NCBI GenBank assembly: GCA_964468435.1 | Contig: CAYXVE010000042.1 | Location: forward strand, 1 to 47,419 | Direction of reading: 5' to 3' | Length of the DNA stretch: 47,419 bases | From: JBCCTX01 sp964468435 | Lineage (GTDB): Bacteria; Bacteroidota; Bacteroidia; J057 | Shown here: piece after piece, positions 23,426-32,758 of the stretch | How positions within the stretch are numbered: the first letter of the stretch is position 1 | Layout: each line of letters begins with the position of its first letter | The notes under the pieces: model-generated | Seen by the model: only the letters and a program-made list of their open reading frames with translations | The model's database searches: none | What the model was told of the DNA's origin: nothing | Made by a program: the position numbers and the translations under genes

Positions 23426-24493
23426 TTATACTCCAACTCGTACGTTGGATATTTCATCTATTATTTCGCGCCAGCTTTCCAGCTCTGGAATCCCTGGCTT
23501 ACGTTTTCCAAAAAAATACACCATTAAGTCTCCATTATCATCAAAGAGTTCGAGACTGGTAACAATCCCGTCTACCGTAGGCTTTTTGACGATCCAGCTT
23601 TCATGCACAGCATCCAGATCAAGGTGCATATTAAAATCCGGATCAAGCACATTATACCATTGGTCGATCTGCTTAAGATGTTTAACCTCACCTGTATGTA
23701 TTTGTACACATCCTTTACTATGAACAAATACCATGATAGGCACCCTTCTTTCAGATGCCATTTCCAGTGTACGTACGACAGCCTGATTATCTACTTGCTG
23801 AGTAAAGCCCTCTGGAGCAAGCCTGAGTGCCTGTGTTCGGCTCACTTCAAATTTTTTCAGCATACCAAAAAAGTGGTGCGTGTCTTCGAGATTTTTCCAT
23901 GCTTCTCTAAAGCCCTCAACATTTATTTCATGATCAGGCTTAACGATTGGGGGAGATAAAGGGGAACGATCCACGGGTTTCTGAAGTTCCTGAATAGGAT
24001 CCTGGTATTTTTTAACCAGTTTATGGTATGCATCCAAGTTAGATTGAGGCGTTGAGAAAATTTTATGTACGGCCTCTCCACGTGCATTAAAAAACTGGAA
24101 ACTATACAAAGTTGGGAACTTGGGTCCACGCTCCATCACAACTGCCAGCCCGTATGTCCATTCATTCATAAAAAAACGAAGGTCAATATCAGGATTTACA
24201 GCTACTCCTACATTGTGCCCACCTTCATAAAAGGTAATATGATCATATACTCCTTTCCGTTCGTGAACGACATACTCATTCCGTGTAAGTGCCATGACTC
24301 GTCCCATATCATATACATCTTTCAGCAATTGCTTACAATCTCCTTTCAGTAGGGTTACCGTTTCACCTACAGATAGCATTAATAACTCAAATTCGCTGAC
24401 ATTAAGCTGGGCAGCTGCGTCCCGGTTTCTTAGCTTAGGTTGCCTGGCTTTCAACTCCTGATAAGCCTGACGGAGGATAATATTATCTTTCAT
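23426..24493 (-). CDS. hmuS: HmuS/HemS-type cytoplasmic heme-handling protein
   Basis: The ATG at 24493 overlaps the TGA of hmuV (ATGA), giving 355 residues. The product shows two copies of the HemS/ChuX fold. The first half runs from about 25 to 165 (LNVSEFELLMLSVGETVTLL, VMALTRNEYVVHERKG). The second runs from about 195 to 345 (VSRTQALRLAPEGFTQQVD, PIMVFVHSKGCVQIHTGEV). HemS-family proteins accept heme from the HmuUV permease and either store or degrade it in the cytoplasm. The length fits the family (about 340-355). Operon position between ATPase and receptor is the same as in many heme loci. Confidence 0.85.
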   Translation of the reverse strand: MKDNIILRQAYQELKARQPKLRNRDAAAQLNVSEFELLMLSVGETVTLLKGDCKQLLKDVYDMGRVMALTRNEYVVHERKGVYDHITFYEGGHNVGVAVNPDIDLRFFMNEWTYGLAVVMERGPKFPTLYSFQFFNARGEAVHKIFSTPQSNLDAYHKLVKKYQDPIQELQKPVDRSPLSPPIVKPDHEINVEGFREAWKNLEDTHHFFGMLKKFEVSRTQALRLAPEGFTQQVDNQAVVRTLEMASERRVPIMVFVHSKGCVQIHTGEVKHLKQIDQWYNVLDPDFNMHLDLDAVHESWIVKKPTVDGIVTSLELFDDNGDLMVYFFGKRKPGIPELESWREIIDEISNVRVGV

Positions 24494-25281
24494 AGTGGTA
24501 AAGCAGTAATTTGTGGACATCCATATACAGGATGCGGATGAATAATAGAACGTATACCAAAAGTTGACTGTAGAGTGGTCTCTTGAAGTACCTGGTCAGG
24601 TGTTCCTGATGAGGTGATCTCGCCTGATTTGATAAAATATATGTGATCTGCAAAAATAGATGCCAGATTGAGGTCATGAAGGATTGTTAATACACCTATC
24701 TGATGTTTACTCACCAGACGTCTGATCAGTGCAATAAACTTGTATTGCTGGTGGATGTCCAATCCAGCTGAAGGCTCATCCATGAGCAGGTACTGACTTC
24801 CACCTTCATGTTTATTACAAAAAATCTGCAACAAACACTTTGCCAGAACCACTCGCTTCTGTTCACCTCCAGAAAGCGAAGTAAATATCCTATTGCGAAA
24901 GGAGAGCATATCTACCTCTTCCAGTACTTTCAGGATCATGTGATCCTTTTCGCCCGGAGATATACTGGTACCACGTACATAGCTCCCCATCTCTACCAGA
25001 TCGTGAACTTTCATGGGAAAGTTCAATTGGACTTGTTGTGCCATGACAGCTCTCTTCTGAGCTAAGTGCGATTGGGAGATGTCTTTCAGAGGTTGTCCAT
25101 CCCACCAGATATGACCTGAAGAATGCGCATACCCCCCAGCAATTGCATGTAGCAGGGTAGATTTACCTGCTCCGTTAGCTCCCATCAACACCCTGATCTC
25201 ACCGGGAAGAATGGAAAGACTCGCCTGATTTACTATGCGTTTTCCACCTCTCCATACTGAAAGCGACTGTACATGTACCAT
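24490..25281 (-). CDS. hmuV: HmuV, heme ABC transporter ATPase
   Basis: The 263-residue ATPase carries Walker A GANGAGKST at residues 34-42, the Q-loop region near MAQQVQLNFP, the signature LSGGEQKRVVLAK (about 138-150) and Walker B LLMDEPSAGLD (about 166-176), followed by LTILHDLNLAS with the switch His. It is the standard FecE/HmuV size. Its stop overlaps the start of hmuS and it starts 11 bases after hmuU, so it is translationally linked to both. It powers heme import through HmuU. Confidence 0.9.
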   Translation of the reverse strand: MVHVQSLSVWRGGKRIVNQASLSILPGEIRVLMGANGAGKSTLLHAIAGGYAHSSGHIWWDGQPLKDISQSHLAQKRAVMAQQVQLNFPMKVHDLVEMGSYVRGTSISPGEKDHMILKVLEEVDMLSFRNRIFTSLSGGEQKRVVLAKCLLQIFCNKHEGGSQYLLMDEPSAGLDIHQQYKFIALIRRLVSKHQIGVLTILHDLNLASIFADHIYFIKSGEITSSGTPDQVLQETTLQSTFGIRSIIHPHPVYGCPQITALPL

Positions 25282-25292
25282 TTATCTTATAT

Positions 25293-26333
25293 TTATCTAA
25301 CACTCAATAATTCAGATCTTGTCTTCAATAATAACCACACAAAGAAAGGCGCTCCGATGAGCGCGGTAATTATCCCCACTGGTAACTCGGCTGGTGCAAT
25401 GAAAGTACGGGCAATCAGATCGGACACAATCATAAATGCTGCACCTAGCAAGGCAGAGTTGACTAACAACTGACGATAGTCCGATCCCATGATCAATCTT
25501 AAAAAATGTGGGACGATCAACCCTACAAATCCAATAATACCACTAAAGGCTATACATACACCCACGATCAGCGCGGTAAGCAGGATAATCCAACGTTTCA
25601 CGTGTTCTACTTCTATCCCCAGATAAGAAGCCTCCTGTTCGCCGAGTAGAATGGCATTCAGCGGACGAGAAAAACGATTCAGGATTAGAATACCCGCAAA
25701 AACCACAGGAAAAACGATCATCAATTGACTCCAACTAGCACTATTGAAGCTGCCCAGTGTCCAGAAAGTGATGTCTCTTAGCTGTTGATCATCTGATATG
25801 TAGATCATCACACCTGTTATAGCTGCAGTAAATGCAGAAATGGCTATTCCCGCTAATAGCATGGTGATGACTATCGTCTTTTTACCTTGTCTGGAGATCG
25901 CGTAAACCAGTAAAGTGGTAAGTAGTCCACCTGTAAAAGCGGAAAAGGAGGTCGATACCTGTACCATGAATGCCGGAATGTTGCTAAATAGTTGTCCCAA
26001 CAGTACAATAGACGATGCAGCGAACAGCATAGCTCCACTATTAATGCCAATAAGTCCTGGATCTGCAAGCGGATTGCGAAATAGACCCTGAATCGAGGCA
26101 CCTGTTATGGCAAGACCCGCTCCGGTAAGTCCAGCAAGTATCACTCTAGGTATACGGATTTGCCATATGAGAAAGTGCTCTGTACCCGCTATATCACCCT
26201 GTTTAAACAAAACGGAGATAACAGACTCAAATGACAATTGATATGCACCGGTAAAGACTGCCAGCCCTGCACTGATCATTAAGATGATCAGTAACAACCA
26301 AGAAGACATCTGTGTATACCGGAATAATCTCAT
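25293..26333 (-). CDS. hmuU: HmuU, FecCD-family heme permease
   Basis: The 346-residue protein is an integral membrane subunit of the FecCD/BtuC family. It has about ten hydrophobic segments, the FecCD motif GLTGAGLAITGASIQGLFRN (about 69-88), LADPGLIGINSGA following it, and GFVGLIVPHFLRLIMGSDYR (about 268-287). It follows hmuT after 6 bases. It forms a dimer with HmuV at the inner membrane and moves heme into the cytoplasm. Family certain; heme specificity from the operon. Confidence 0.9.
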   Translation of the reverse strand: MRLFRYTQMSSWLLLIILMISAGLAVFTGAYQLSFESVISVLFKQGDIAGTEHFLIWQIRIPRVILAGLTGAGLAITGASIQGLFRNPLADPGLIGINSGAMLFAASSIVLLGQLFSNIPAFMVQVSTSFSAFTGGLLTTLLVYAISRQGKKTIVITMLLAGIAISAFTAAITGVMIYISDDQQLRDITFWTLGSFNSASWSQLMIVFPVVFAGILILNRFSRPLNAILLGEQEASYLGIEVEHVKRWIILLTALIVGVCIAFSGIIGFVGLIVPHFLRLIMGSDYRQLLVNSALLGAAFMIVSDLIARTFIAPAELPVGIITALIGAPFFVWLLLKTRSELLSVR

Positions 26334-26339
26334 ATATGA

Positions 26340-27248
26340 TTACGGTTGAAAAGTATGTAACTGCACGGCAAGGTCATACACAGCTTGTCCTGCCCGCGGT
26401 CCAAAGCTGAGTAGATAATGACCATCCATAGTGATCACACGATCATTCTTAAAAGCGGGTGTCTGCGACATCCCCGGTAGTTGCGACAATCCTTCTATTC
26501 CATCCAGGCTTTCAAGTCCAGACTCAAACATCAGCACCACCTCAGGAGCAGCTTCCAGCAAGTACTCAGGAGAAAGCGCCTTAAATCCCTCAAAAGAACT
26601 GATGGCATTCTTACCACCTGCCAGACTGATTATAGCATCGGCAGTAGTCTCTTTGCCTGCAACTAATAAACGCCCAGTCCCCCGTGCATACAGAAATAAT
26701 ACTGAAGGTCTATTACTGACCTGATCTGTAAGCTCTGCCAGTCTCAGGCTATCTGATTCTATGCTTGCCTTAAGCGCACTCAGTTGAGCATCGCTAATAG
26801 ATAGCACATCTTTCATCTGATTAGCAGCTAGATACGCATTACTTAGCTGTGTTCTGACAGGGATCAACATAATTTTTAGCCCTGCATCACGTAACTTTTG
26901 GAGCATAGCCTTCGCCTGCGGCGTGTCTTCTGCCAGGATAATATCTGGCCGAAGCTGCAGAACTTCTTCAATATTCAGGTTGGTTACGTGTCCCAGGTTC
27001 GGAATATCTGATACCTGAGCAGGATATGTGCTGGTCACATCTACTCCCACGATCTGATCCCCATATTCCAGCTCAAAGAGAAGCTCTGTAATAAAACCTC
27101 CCATGGACACGATCCGGAATTCATCCTCTGCGAGTTCCTGAGCTCGTGACTCTTCATTGTTGGCACTAGTCATATTACACGAAGTCAGCCATCCTGCAAC
27201 TAGGATGGCCAACACAACACAGACATAGTTAATTGACTTTTTATACAT
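26340..27248 (-). CDS. hmuT: HmuT, heme-binding periplasmic lipoprotein
   Basis: The 302-residue protein has a lipoprotein signal ending WLTSC (Cys24) and the two-lobed periplasmic binding fold of the BtuF/HmuT type: RIVSMGGFITELLFEL at about 45, GVDVTSTYPAQV, LNIEEVLQLRPDIILA, a long linking helix around 150-180, and KDGHYLL-like elements near the end. The linker helix and length (about 300) match heme carriers. As a lipoprotein it may be tethered to the inner or outer membrane rather than freely diffusing. It hands heme to HmuU. It starts 20 bases after the HmuY-like gene. Confidence 0.87.
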   Translation of the reverse strand: MYKKSINYVCVVLAILVAGWLTSCNMTSANNEESRAQELAEDEFRIVSMGGFITELLFELEYGDQIVGVDVTSTYPAQVSDIPNLGHVTNLNIEEVLQLRPDIILAEDTPQAKAMLQKLRDAGLKIMLIPVRTQLSNAYLAANQMKDVLSISDAQLSALKASIESDSLRLAELTDQVSNRPSVLFLYARGTGRLLVAGKETTADAIISLAGGKNAISSFEGFKALSPEYLLEAAPEVVLMFESGLESLDGIEGLSQLPGMSQTPAFKNDRVITMDGHYLLSFGPRAGQAVYDLAVQLHTFQP

Positions 27249-27268
27249 ATTGTATCAACATTTTTGTA

Positions 27269-28549
27269 CTATGACCGAACTATGAGCTTCTGATTGAGCA
27301 AGTGCTGACCGAGCTTCAGCTGTACGAAGTACAAACCAGCAGCTAAATCCGGAGATAGTACTTTCACATTTAATCCATGCTGAGATTGTAGCTCACGTTT
27401 GTACACCCGCTGACCGTTGACATCATAAATGGCAACTTCGGCATCGTTTACGGGTTCATCCAGTTGATAGGCCAGTGTAAAACTACTTACTGTGGGATTG
27501 GGAAAAATGTTATACGAAAAAGCATGTTTTAACTCATTCTGCGTACTGGTTGTCAATGTACCCAGAAGTGTTTTCTCAAGGGTAGCTGTACCTGTAGAAG
27601 CACCTTCGAAGTCGATAAACTGAACTCTCCAAAGACTGTCCTTAGAACTCTTGATGAAAAATACGAGATCCTCATCCATTGACCACTGAAATGTATTGAG
27701 GTCGAACAACTTCCACTCATGCCCAATAACAGCAAGGCTGTCGGTATAGGAGTCTTCGTAAGCATCAGGGGTAACGGTAGCTGGATCTACATTATCTGCT
27801 ACTGCGGCTTCTACGTTTCGCCCAAGAAGAATTCCTGTGACATTATATTGCAGGATATTGCCTTCACCATCAACCAATGGGGTGGTATAACGGGTATATA
27901 GCAGATCCCAGCTCTCAGGTTCAAGATCCAGAAAAGATTCCGTCTCAAACGAGAAATAAGCCAGTGTCTTGCCTACATAATCCTGGCGGTTTAATACCTG
28001 TACAGTAGAATCTGTCCCATCGAGATTAGCATAGGTAAAACTGTATTCACCATTAGCCAAGGCATCAATACGGATTTTTCTATACGTTCCATCGCGGAGT
28101 TTAATCACATAAATAGGTCCTCCCATCACCTGATTGGTTGTAGGTTCATATGTCCCCCACCCAAAATCCAATGGATTTTGGGTGGATTTAATGGTGTTAA
28201 ATGCCCCCTCCGACCATGTACGGTCGGGATTGTGCAACCGCTCTCCGATTGCATTGGTATCCCGTACAGCAGCAAATGAAATGCTATCCGTGCGGTAAAG
28301 CGCTACGACAGGTAAAGCTGATGTTTGGGAAGATCCTACCCCCTCATTGACGAATACACCAGCAGAACGCTGACTAAAAACATCAAATGCAATATCCCAG
28401 CTTGTGTGATCGTGCGCTTCAACCTGACCATCTTCCAGTGAATAAAAAGCCATCTGACTATATCCCGGCCCTGTAGTAAGCTGATCAATCTGCGCAGAAA
28501 CAATCGTAGCACTTATCAGTAAAATGAAAAATGTATAAAACTTTTGCAT
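27269..28549 (-). CDS. hmuY: HmuY-like heme-binding protein with type IX C-terminal sorting domain
   Basis: This 426-residue secreted protein heads the heme operon. After the signal peptide (cleavage near residue 19, VSAQ), an HmuY-like domain covers about 25-240. It shows paired WDIAFD and SWDLLYTRYTTPL blocks and YSQMAFYSLEDG near the start, as in HmuY-family hemophores. A middle segment (about 250-340) follows, then a clear type IX secretion C-terminal domain at 342-426: YNIFPNPTVSSF, VAIYDVNGQRVYK, LAAGLYFVQLKLG, KLIVRS. Classical HmuY is a short lipoprotein of about 200 residues; here the binding domain is a T9SS cargo, so it should be surface-attached or released. Its export would need SprA, encoded later in the window. 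HmuY assignment rests on motif pattern and operon. Confidence 0.75.
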   Translation of the reverse strand: MQKFYTFFILLISATIVSAQIDQLTTGPGYSQMAFYSLEDGQVEAHDHTSWDIAFDVFSQRSAGVFVNEGVGSSQTSALPVVALYRTDSISFAAVRDTNAIGERLHNPDRTWSEGAFNTIKSTQNPLDFGWGTYEPTTNQVMGGPIYVIKLRDGTYRKIRIDALANGEYSFTYANLDGTDSTVQVLNRQDYVGKTLAYFSFETESFLDLEPESWDLLYTRYTTPLVDGEGNILQYNVTGILLGRNVEAAVADNVDPATVTPDAYEDSYTDSLAVIGHEWKLFDLNTFQWSMDEDLVFFIKSSKDSLWRVQFIDFEGASTGTATLEKTLLGTLTTSTQNELKHAFSYNIFPNPTVSSFTLAYQLDEPVNDAEVAIYDVNGQRVYKRELQSQHGLNVKVLSPDLAAGLYFVQLKLGQHLLNQKLIVRS

Positions 28550-28891
28550 ATCGTTATTTAGAATTGGTCTAATTAAACAACTGCAATCTCATATTTTTTT
28601 GCCCATAAGGCAATACCTAAAAGAAGGTAAAATAACTACCTAAATTATGGTAATCTTATCCCCAGGATTAGGTAGATAGATTACGTGGGTAGATATCATA
28701 TTCATGTATGAGAGGAAAGCTTCTATAATCCAATCCCTACCAATATTTGCCCTAATCTTTGCTTATCTATATTTTTAAGGTAGAGCCTGCTAAAGTAATC
28801 GCCTATACAACCCCTCAAGCCTAACACCCGTTATACATGAATATATAAACTGTGAGAAACGTATGTAATGAAACTATCCAGCTAGTAGACC
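28550..28891. promoter_or_regulatory. hmu operon upstream region with Fur-like inverted repeat
   Basis: Five bases before the hmuY-like ATG, TTATTTAGA (28554-28562) and TCTAATTAA (28568-28576) form a 9-5-9 inverted repeat with one mismatch, of the A+T-rich kind bound by Fur. Farther upstream, CTACCTAA (28636-28643) and TTAGGTAG (28668-28675) are perfect 8-base inverted repeats 24 bases apart, which could form a hairpin or bind a second regulator. No exact TAnnTTTG -7 match was found on the minus strand. The remainder of the 340 bases shows no gene. Confidence 0.4.
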
Positions 28892-29416
28892 TTGCGAAAA
28901 AACATACTATTCATATTGCTACTTACCGCTTTATTTATGCCGGCGATCATGACTTATTGCTGGATGCAACACCATCGCTATATATACAGACATGAGCTAA
29001 AAAGGCACATCCTCAGCAATATGGACAGAGATTCACTCATCTTGTTCAATTTCACGCGCACAGAGTATACAAACCTTAAATGGGAAGAGGAAGATGAATT
29101 TGAATACCACCATCGAATGTATGATGTGGTCCATACTCAAATACAGGGAGACACCTTGTACCTATGGTGCTGGGAAGATCAAAATGAGACATATTTAAAA
29201 ACCCAACTTCAGCAACAGCTTCAACATCTTTTACAGGGTACTTTTCCGGGCAAAACACATGCAACACGTTTGATCAGCTTTTTCAAATCCTTGTATGTTG
29301 CGGAAAAGAACGATTGGAAGTTCTACACGTCAACTGCAGCTATTATCAGATCTCCAGAAACATTTGTCCTATTTCTTTCCCTTTCATTCCCCCCACATAC
29401 TCCACCTCCGAAATAG
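28892..29416 (+). CDS. Membrane-anchored protein of unknown function beside TonB receptor
   Basis: The 174-residue protein has an N-terminal hydrophobic anchor (LFILLLTALFMPAIM, residues 6-20). A soluble domain with the block EFEYHHRMYDVVHTQ (about 69-83) follows, then a GDTLYLWCWEDQNET strand pair and a proline-rich end, PPHTPPPK. Small proteins with MYDVV and a following Trp/Tyr-Cys-Trp pair occur in front of TonB-dependent receptors in Bacteroidota. The only possible start is TTG at 28892, since an in-frame TAG lies two codons upstream. It precedes the second receptor by 107 bases. Function unknown. Confidence 0.55.
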   Translation: MRKNILFILLLTALFMPAIMTYCWMQHHRYIYRHELKRHILSNMDRDSLILFNFTRTEYTNLKWEEEDEFEYHHRMYDVVHTQIQGDTLYLWCWEDQNETYLKTQLQQQLQHLLQGTFPGKTHATRLISFFKSLYVAEKNDWKFYTSTAAIIRSPETFVLFLSLSFPPHTPPPK

Positions 29417-29523
29417 GTAGCTTCATACAAGCTCCATAGCCCTGCCTGAATACAATAGCTGACTTATTGTATTGAGATCACCGTTTATTTACCAAATTTC
29501 CTATTACCATATTTCTTATCACA

Positions 29524-31929
29524 ATGAAATACTTATTTCTCTTGTTTATTTTGGGAGTCTCGTGGAATATTGCTCGTTCTCAAATTATCACTGTCAAAGA
29601 CTTAGATACAGGAGATCCCATACCTTCAGTTGTCCTAATCAGTAAACAAGGCCATAACAGCGTTATCACTGATCAACAAGGACATGCTGAACTTACTAAT
29701 GTCAATGCTTCAGATAGTATCATGTTTCGCCGGTTGGGATATCAAAGCATTATCCAACCTTACCAAGGTATCAAAGCCGATTCCTTTGTCGTATATCTCG
29801 AGTCTACCAATTTTAATCTGGGCGAAGTCGTAGTGTCTGCAACACGCTGGCAGCAGACATCCGACAACATTCCAGCCAGGATCACCCTCATTTCCCCTCG
29901 ACAAGCAGCGCTACAAAACCCGCAGACTGCCGCAGATCTACTGGGGATATCGGGCAAGGTATTTATCCAGAAAAGTCAACAGGGTGGGGGAAGTCCCATG
30001 ATCAGAGGCTTTGCCACCAACAGACTACTCATTGCAGTAGACGGCGTAAGGATGAACAATGCTATTTTCCGAGGGGGAAATATTCAGAATGTCATTAACC
30101 TTGATCCCTTCGCAGTAGAAAGAACGGAGGTTTTGTTTGGACCGGGATCTATCATCTTTGGCAGTGATGCCATAGGAGGTGTCATGAGTTTTCAGACCCT
30201 TACCCCTTCTTTTGCTCAGTTAGAGGAAACCGCTGTACAGGGTAAAGCCACTGTCCGATACTCTTCGGCAAATTATGAACGTACGGGACACTTTGATATC
30301 AACGTCGGAAAAAAGAAATGGGCCTGGGTTACCAGTATGAGCTCATGGGACTATGATCATCTGCGGCAGGGTAGCAACGGTCCGAATGACTATCTCAAAG
30401 CTTTCTACGTGCAACGCCAGGACAGTATAGACAAAGTGATCACGCAGGAAGATCCCTTACTGCAAATACCATCTGCCTATTCCCAGATCAATCTCATGCA
30501 GAAAGTGCGTTTTGCCCCTGATCGTAAATGGGACTTTCAGTACGGTTTTCACTTTTCTGAGACATCTCCTTATGGTAGATATGACCGACATAACAGGCTT
30601 AGAAATGGATTGCCCAGATATGCTGAATGGAAATATGGTCCTCAAAAATGGATGATGAATTATCTTCAGATTGCACATGATAATCATCTCTCTTATATGG
30701 ACAAGATGACCCTGAGGATTGCCCACCAAGCATTTGAAGAAAGCCGGATTAGCCGGAGCTTCAATCAGCCATCCAGGGAGGTAAGGACAGAGGAGGTAGA
30801 TGCTTACTCGATTAATCTGGACTTCGTGAAAAGCATTAGACAAGGTCATACCTTCTACTATGGTGCGGAGTACGTTTTAAATAATGTCAACTCAGCAGGG
30901 ATCCATGAGCAAATAGAAACGGGTGTGAGCAGACCTGGTCCAAGTCGCTATCCACGAGCGGATTGGCAATCCCTTGCCTTTTACATAGATGACTCCTATC
31001 AAATCTCTGAGTTTATTACCCTTCAGGCCGGCCTGAGATATAATCACTATATCCTACATGCAGATTTTGATACTACATTTTTCCCCTTTCCCTTTACCAG
31101 TTCAAGGCTGGAAAATGGATCGCTTACTGGTAGCATCGGTGGTGTATACCGCCCTTCCAGCACGTGGGTAATCAGTACCAACTTCGGTACAGCTTTCCGC
31201 TCTCCTAATGTAGATGATGTAGGCAAGGTATTTGATTCCGAACCGGGTGCTGTTACGGTACCCAACCCTAATCTACGTGCAGAATACGCATACAATATGG
31301 ACCTAGGCATCGCCAAGGTATTTGGGGATATCATAAAAGTAGATCTCACCGCATATTATACCTTGCTGCAAAATGCTATGGTAAGACGCAATTTCAAGTT
31401 GAATGACCAAGATAGCATTTTCTACGATGGAATCCTAAGTCAAGTTCAGGCTATACAGAATACAGCTGAAGCCCGTGTATACGGGCTTCAGGCGGGTATT
31501 GAGGTGAAACTTCCCGGAGGATTCTCCATCACTTCTGACTACAATGTCCAGGAGGGAACAGAAGAACTAGATGATGGTACGGAAAGTCCTACGCGACATG
31601 CAGCCCCTGCATTTGGCGTCTCCAGGCTGAGCTATACCAACACCAAACTCCATCTACAGCTATACGCTATGTATCAGGACAAACAATCTCATGATGACCT
31701 GGCAGTGGAAGAGCGAAATAAAACAGAAATATATGCTTTGGACAAAGATGGTAATACCTATGCCCCAGGATGGTATACACTAAATGTAAAAGGGATGTAT
31801 CAGCTCTATAACAACCTGTCTGTAAGTGCAGGACTCGAAAATATCACAGATCAGCGTTATAGGCCATACAGTTCAGGCATTTCTGGAACTGGTCGGAATT
31901 TCAGTATTTCGGTAGAAGCGACCTTTTGA
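29524..31929 (+). CDS. TonB-dependent receptor of the hemoglobin/transferrin type
   Basis: The 801-residue protein has a signal peptide (residues 1-20), a carboxypeptidase-D-regulatory-like beta-sandwich (about 21-95), and a TonB box EVVVSATR at 101-108. A plug with SPMIRGFATNRLLIAVDGVR (about 158-177) and FGPGSIIFGSDAIGG follows, then a barrel ending in an aromatic strand. The plug pattern, GFATNRLLIAVDGVRMN then GPGSIIFGSDAIGG, is the one used by TonB-dependent hemoglobin/transferrin receptors. With the adjacent heme operon, a second heme or hemoprotein receptor is likely. It is on the opposite strand and is probably expressed separately with the small anchored protein upstream. Confidence 0.8.
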   Translation: MKYLFLLFILGVSWNIARSQIITVKDLDTGDPIPSVVLISKQGHNSVITDQQGHAELTNVNASDSIMFRRLGYQSIIQPYQGIKADSFVVYLESTNFNLGEVVVSATRWQQTSDNIPARITLISPRQAALQNPQTAADLLGISGKVFIQKSQQGGGSPMIRGFATNRLLIAVDGVRMNNAIFRGGNIQNVINLDPFAVERTEVLFGPGSIIFGSDAIGGVMSFQTLTPSFAQLEETAVQGKATVRYSSANYERTGHFDINVGKKKWAWVTSMSSWDYDHLRQGSNGPNDYLKAFYVQRQDSIDKVITQEDPLLQIPSAYSQINLMQKVRFAPDRKWDFQYGFHFSETSPYGRYDRHNRLRNGLPRYAEWKYGPQKWMMNYLQIAHDNHLSYMDKMTLRIAHQAFEESRISRSFNQPSREVRTEEVDAYSINLDFVKSIRQGHTFYYGAEYVLNNVNSAGIHEQIETGVSRPGPSRYPRADWQSLAFYIDDSYQISEFITLQAGLRYNHYILHADFDTTFFPFPFTSSRLENGSLTGSIGGVYRPSSTWVISTNFGTAFRSPNVDDVGKVFDSEPGAVTVPNPNLRAEYAYNMDLGIAKVFGDIIKVDLTAYYTLLQNAMVRRNFKLNDQDSIFYDGILSQVQAIQNTAEARVYGLQAGIEVKLPGGFSITSDYNVQEGTEELDDGTESPTRHAAPAFGVSRLSYTNTKLHLQLYAMYQDKQSHDDLAVEERNKTEIYALDKDGNTYAPGWYTLNVKGMYQLYNNLSVSAGLENITDQRYRPYSSGISGTGRNFSISVEATF

Positions 31930-32005
31930 TTAAGTCCCATATGACCCTTAGATAGTTTGTGAGAATTTGAAAAAGAATTTTTAATACAATTACAATTCAT
32001 TTCAA

Positions 32006-32034
32006 GGAAGTCTGCTCTTAAGACTTCCTCTCAC
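32006..32034 (+). terminator. Hairpin terminator after the second TonB receptor
   Basis: GGAAGTCT (32006-32013) and AGACTTCC (32021-32028) form a perfect 8-base stem with a 7-base loop, followed after a few bases by a T-rich stretch (CATTTTTGT). It lies between the convergent receptor (ends 31929) and the DUF2911 gene (ends 32075) and may serve both. Confidence 0.55.
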
Positions 32035-32074
32035 ACATTTTTGTAAATTCGACCCTAAAAAGTGTTGGTAGAGA

Positions 32075-32758
32075 CTACAATACCTCAAAAGGCATAGCTA
32101 CCTGTATCTGATCCCAGGACATGATAATCTCACCATGAGTCTCATCAATCTCCCTGATCTCGTATTTGAGACGCTGAACGACTTCATCCAGTATGGTAGG
32201 CGTAACAGTCATTCTCAATATATCCTCTTCTTCGCTGTAATCGTCAGACAGATGCTGATCGTATCGCTCATTGAGGATCAATGTCCAGTCTTCACGACCT
32301 GGAATGGTAAAGTATGCATACATACCCGCAGGTACCGTTACATCCTGAATTTTCACATCATTACTGAAAGTTACAGCCGTAGCCCAGTGCGAGCCACTTA
32401 CCCATATCTGATCATAGGATACCAATCCGTTCCAGATTACCCGGCCTCTTTTACCCGGCGAACCATAATTAACAGTAACTTCTGTATCTCCGACCACCCC
32501 ACTTGTTTCCCGTCTGGGACTACTGACAAATTGGTCTTCTTCGATAAGTCCTGAATTAACGCTATCCGAATAACCAGCGCGGTACAACTGATGTTCTTTT
32601 TCCAGTTGGCTGAGTTCATCAGGTGCTTCCTCGGTCTCTTCACTCATGCTGCCTGAATCTTGTTCTTGCTGTGTAGCTGTGCCACAGGCCGTAAATAGTG
32701 CTGCAGCTAATACAATAAAGGTAAATGCTTTGAAAATGTACAGATTCCCTTTTTTCAT
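32075..32758 (-). CDS. DUF2911 lipoprotein
   Basis: With the ATG at 32758 the protein has 227 residues, a lipobox FTAC (Cys25), an acidic linker, and the DUF2911 core from about residue 75. The core is recognised by SPRRETSGVVGDTEVTVNYG, GRVIWNGLVSYDQIWVSGSH, VPAGMYAYFTIPG and WTLILN. DUF2911 proteins are abundant in Bacteroidota and have no established function. The Trp/Gly-rich core suggests a beta-sandwich that may bind a ligand. It is transcribed alone. Confidence 0.8.
   Translation of the reverse strand: MKKGNLYIFKAFTFIVLAAALFTACGTATQQEQDSGSMSEETEEAPDELSQLEKEHQLYRAGYSDSVNSGLIEEDQFVSSPRRETSGVVGDTEVTVNYGSPGKRGRVIWNGLVSYDQIWVSGSHWATAVTFSNDVKIQDVTVPAGMYAYFTIPGREDWTLILNERYDQHLSDDYSEEEDILRMTVTPTILDEVVQRLKYEIREIDETHGEIIMSWDQIQVAMPFEVL

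Noticed and set aside
28621..28680. CTACCTAA/TTAGGTAG inverted repeat as a terminator
   Set aside because: No T-run follows on either strand and it lies in the upstream region of both neighbouring genes; listed only as a possible regulatory site.
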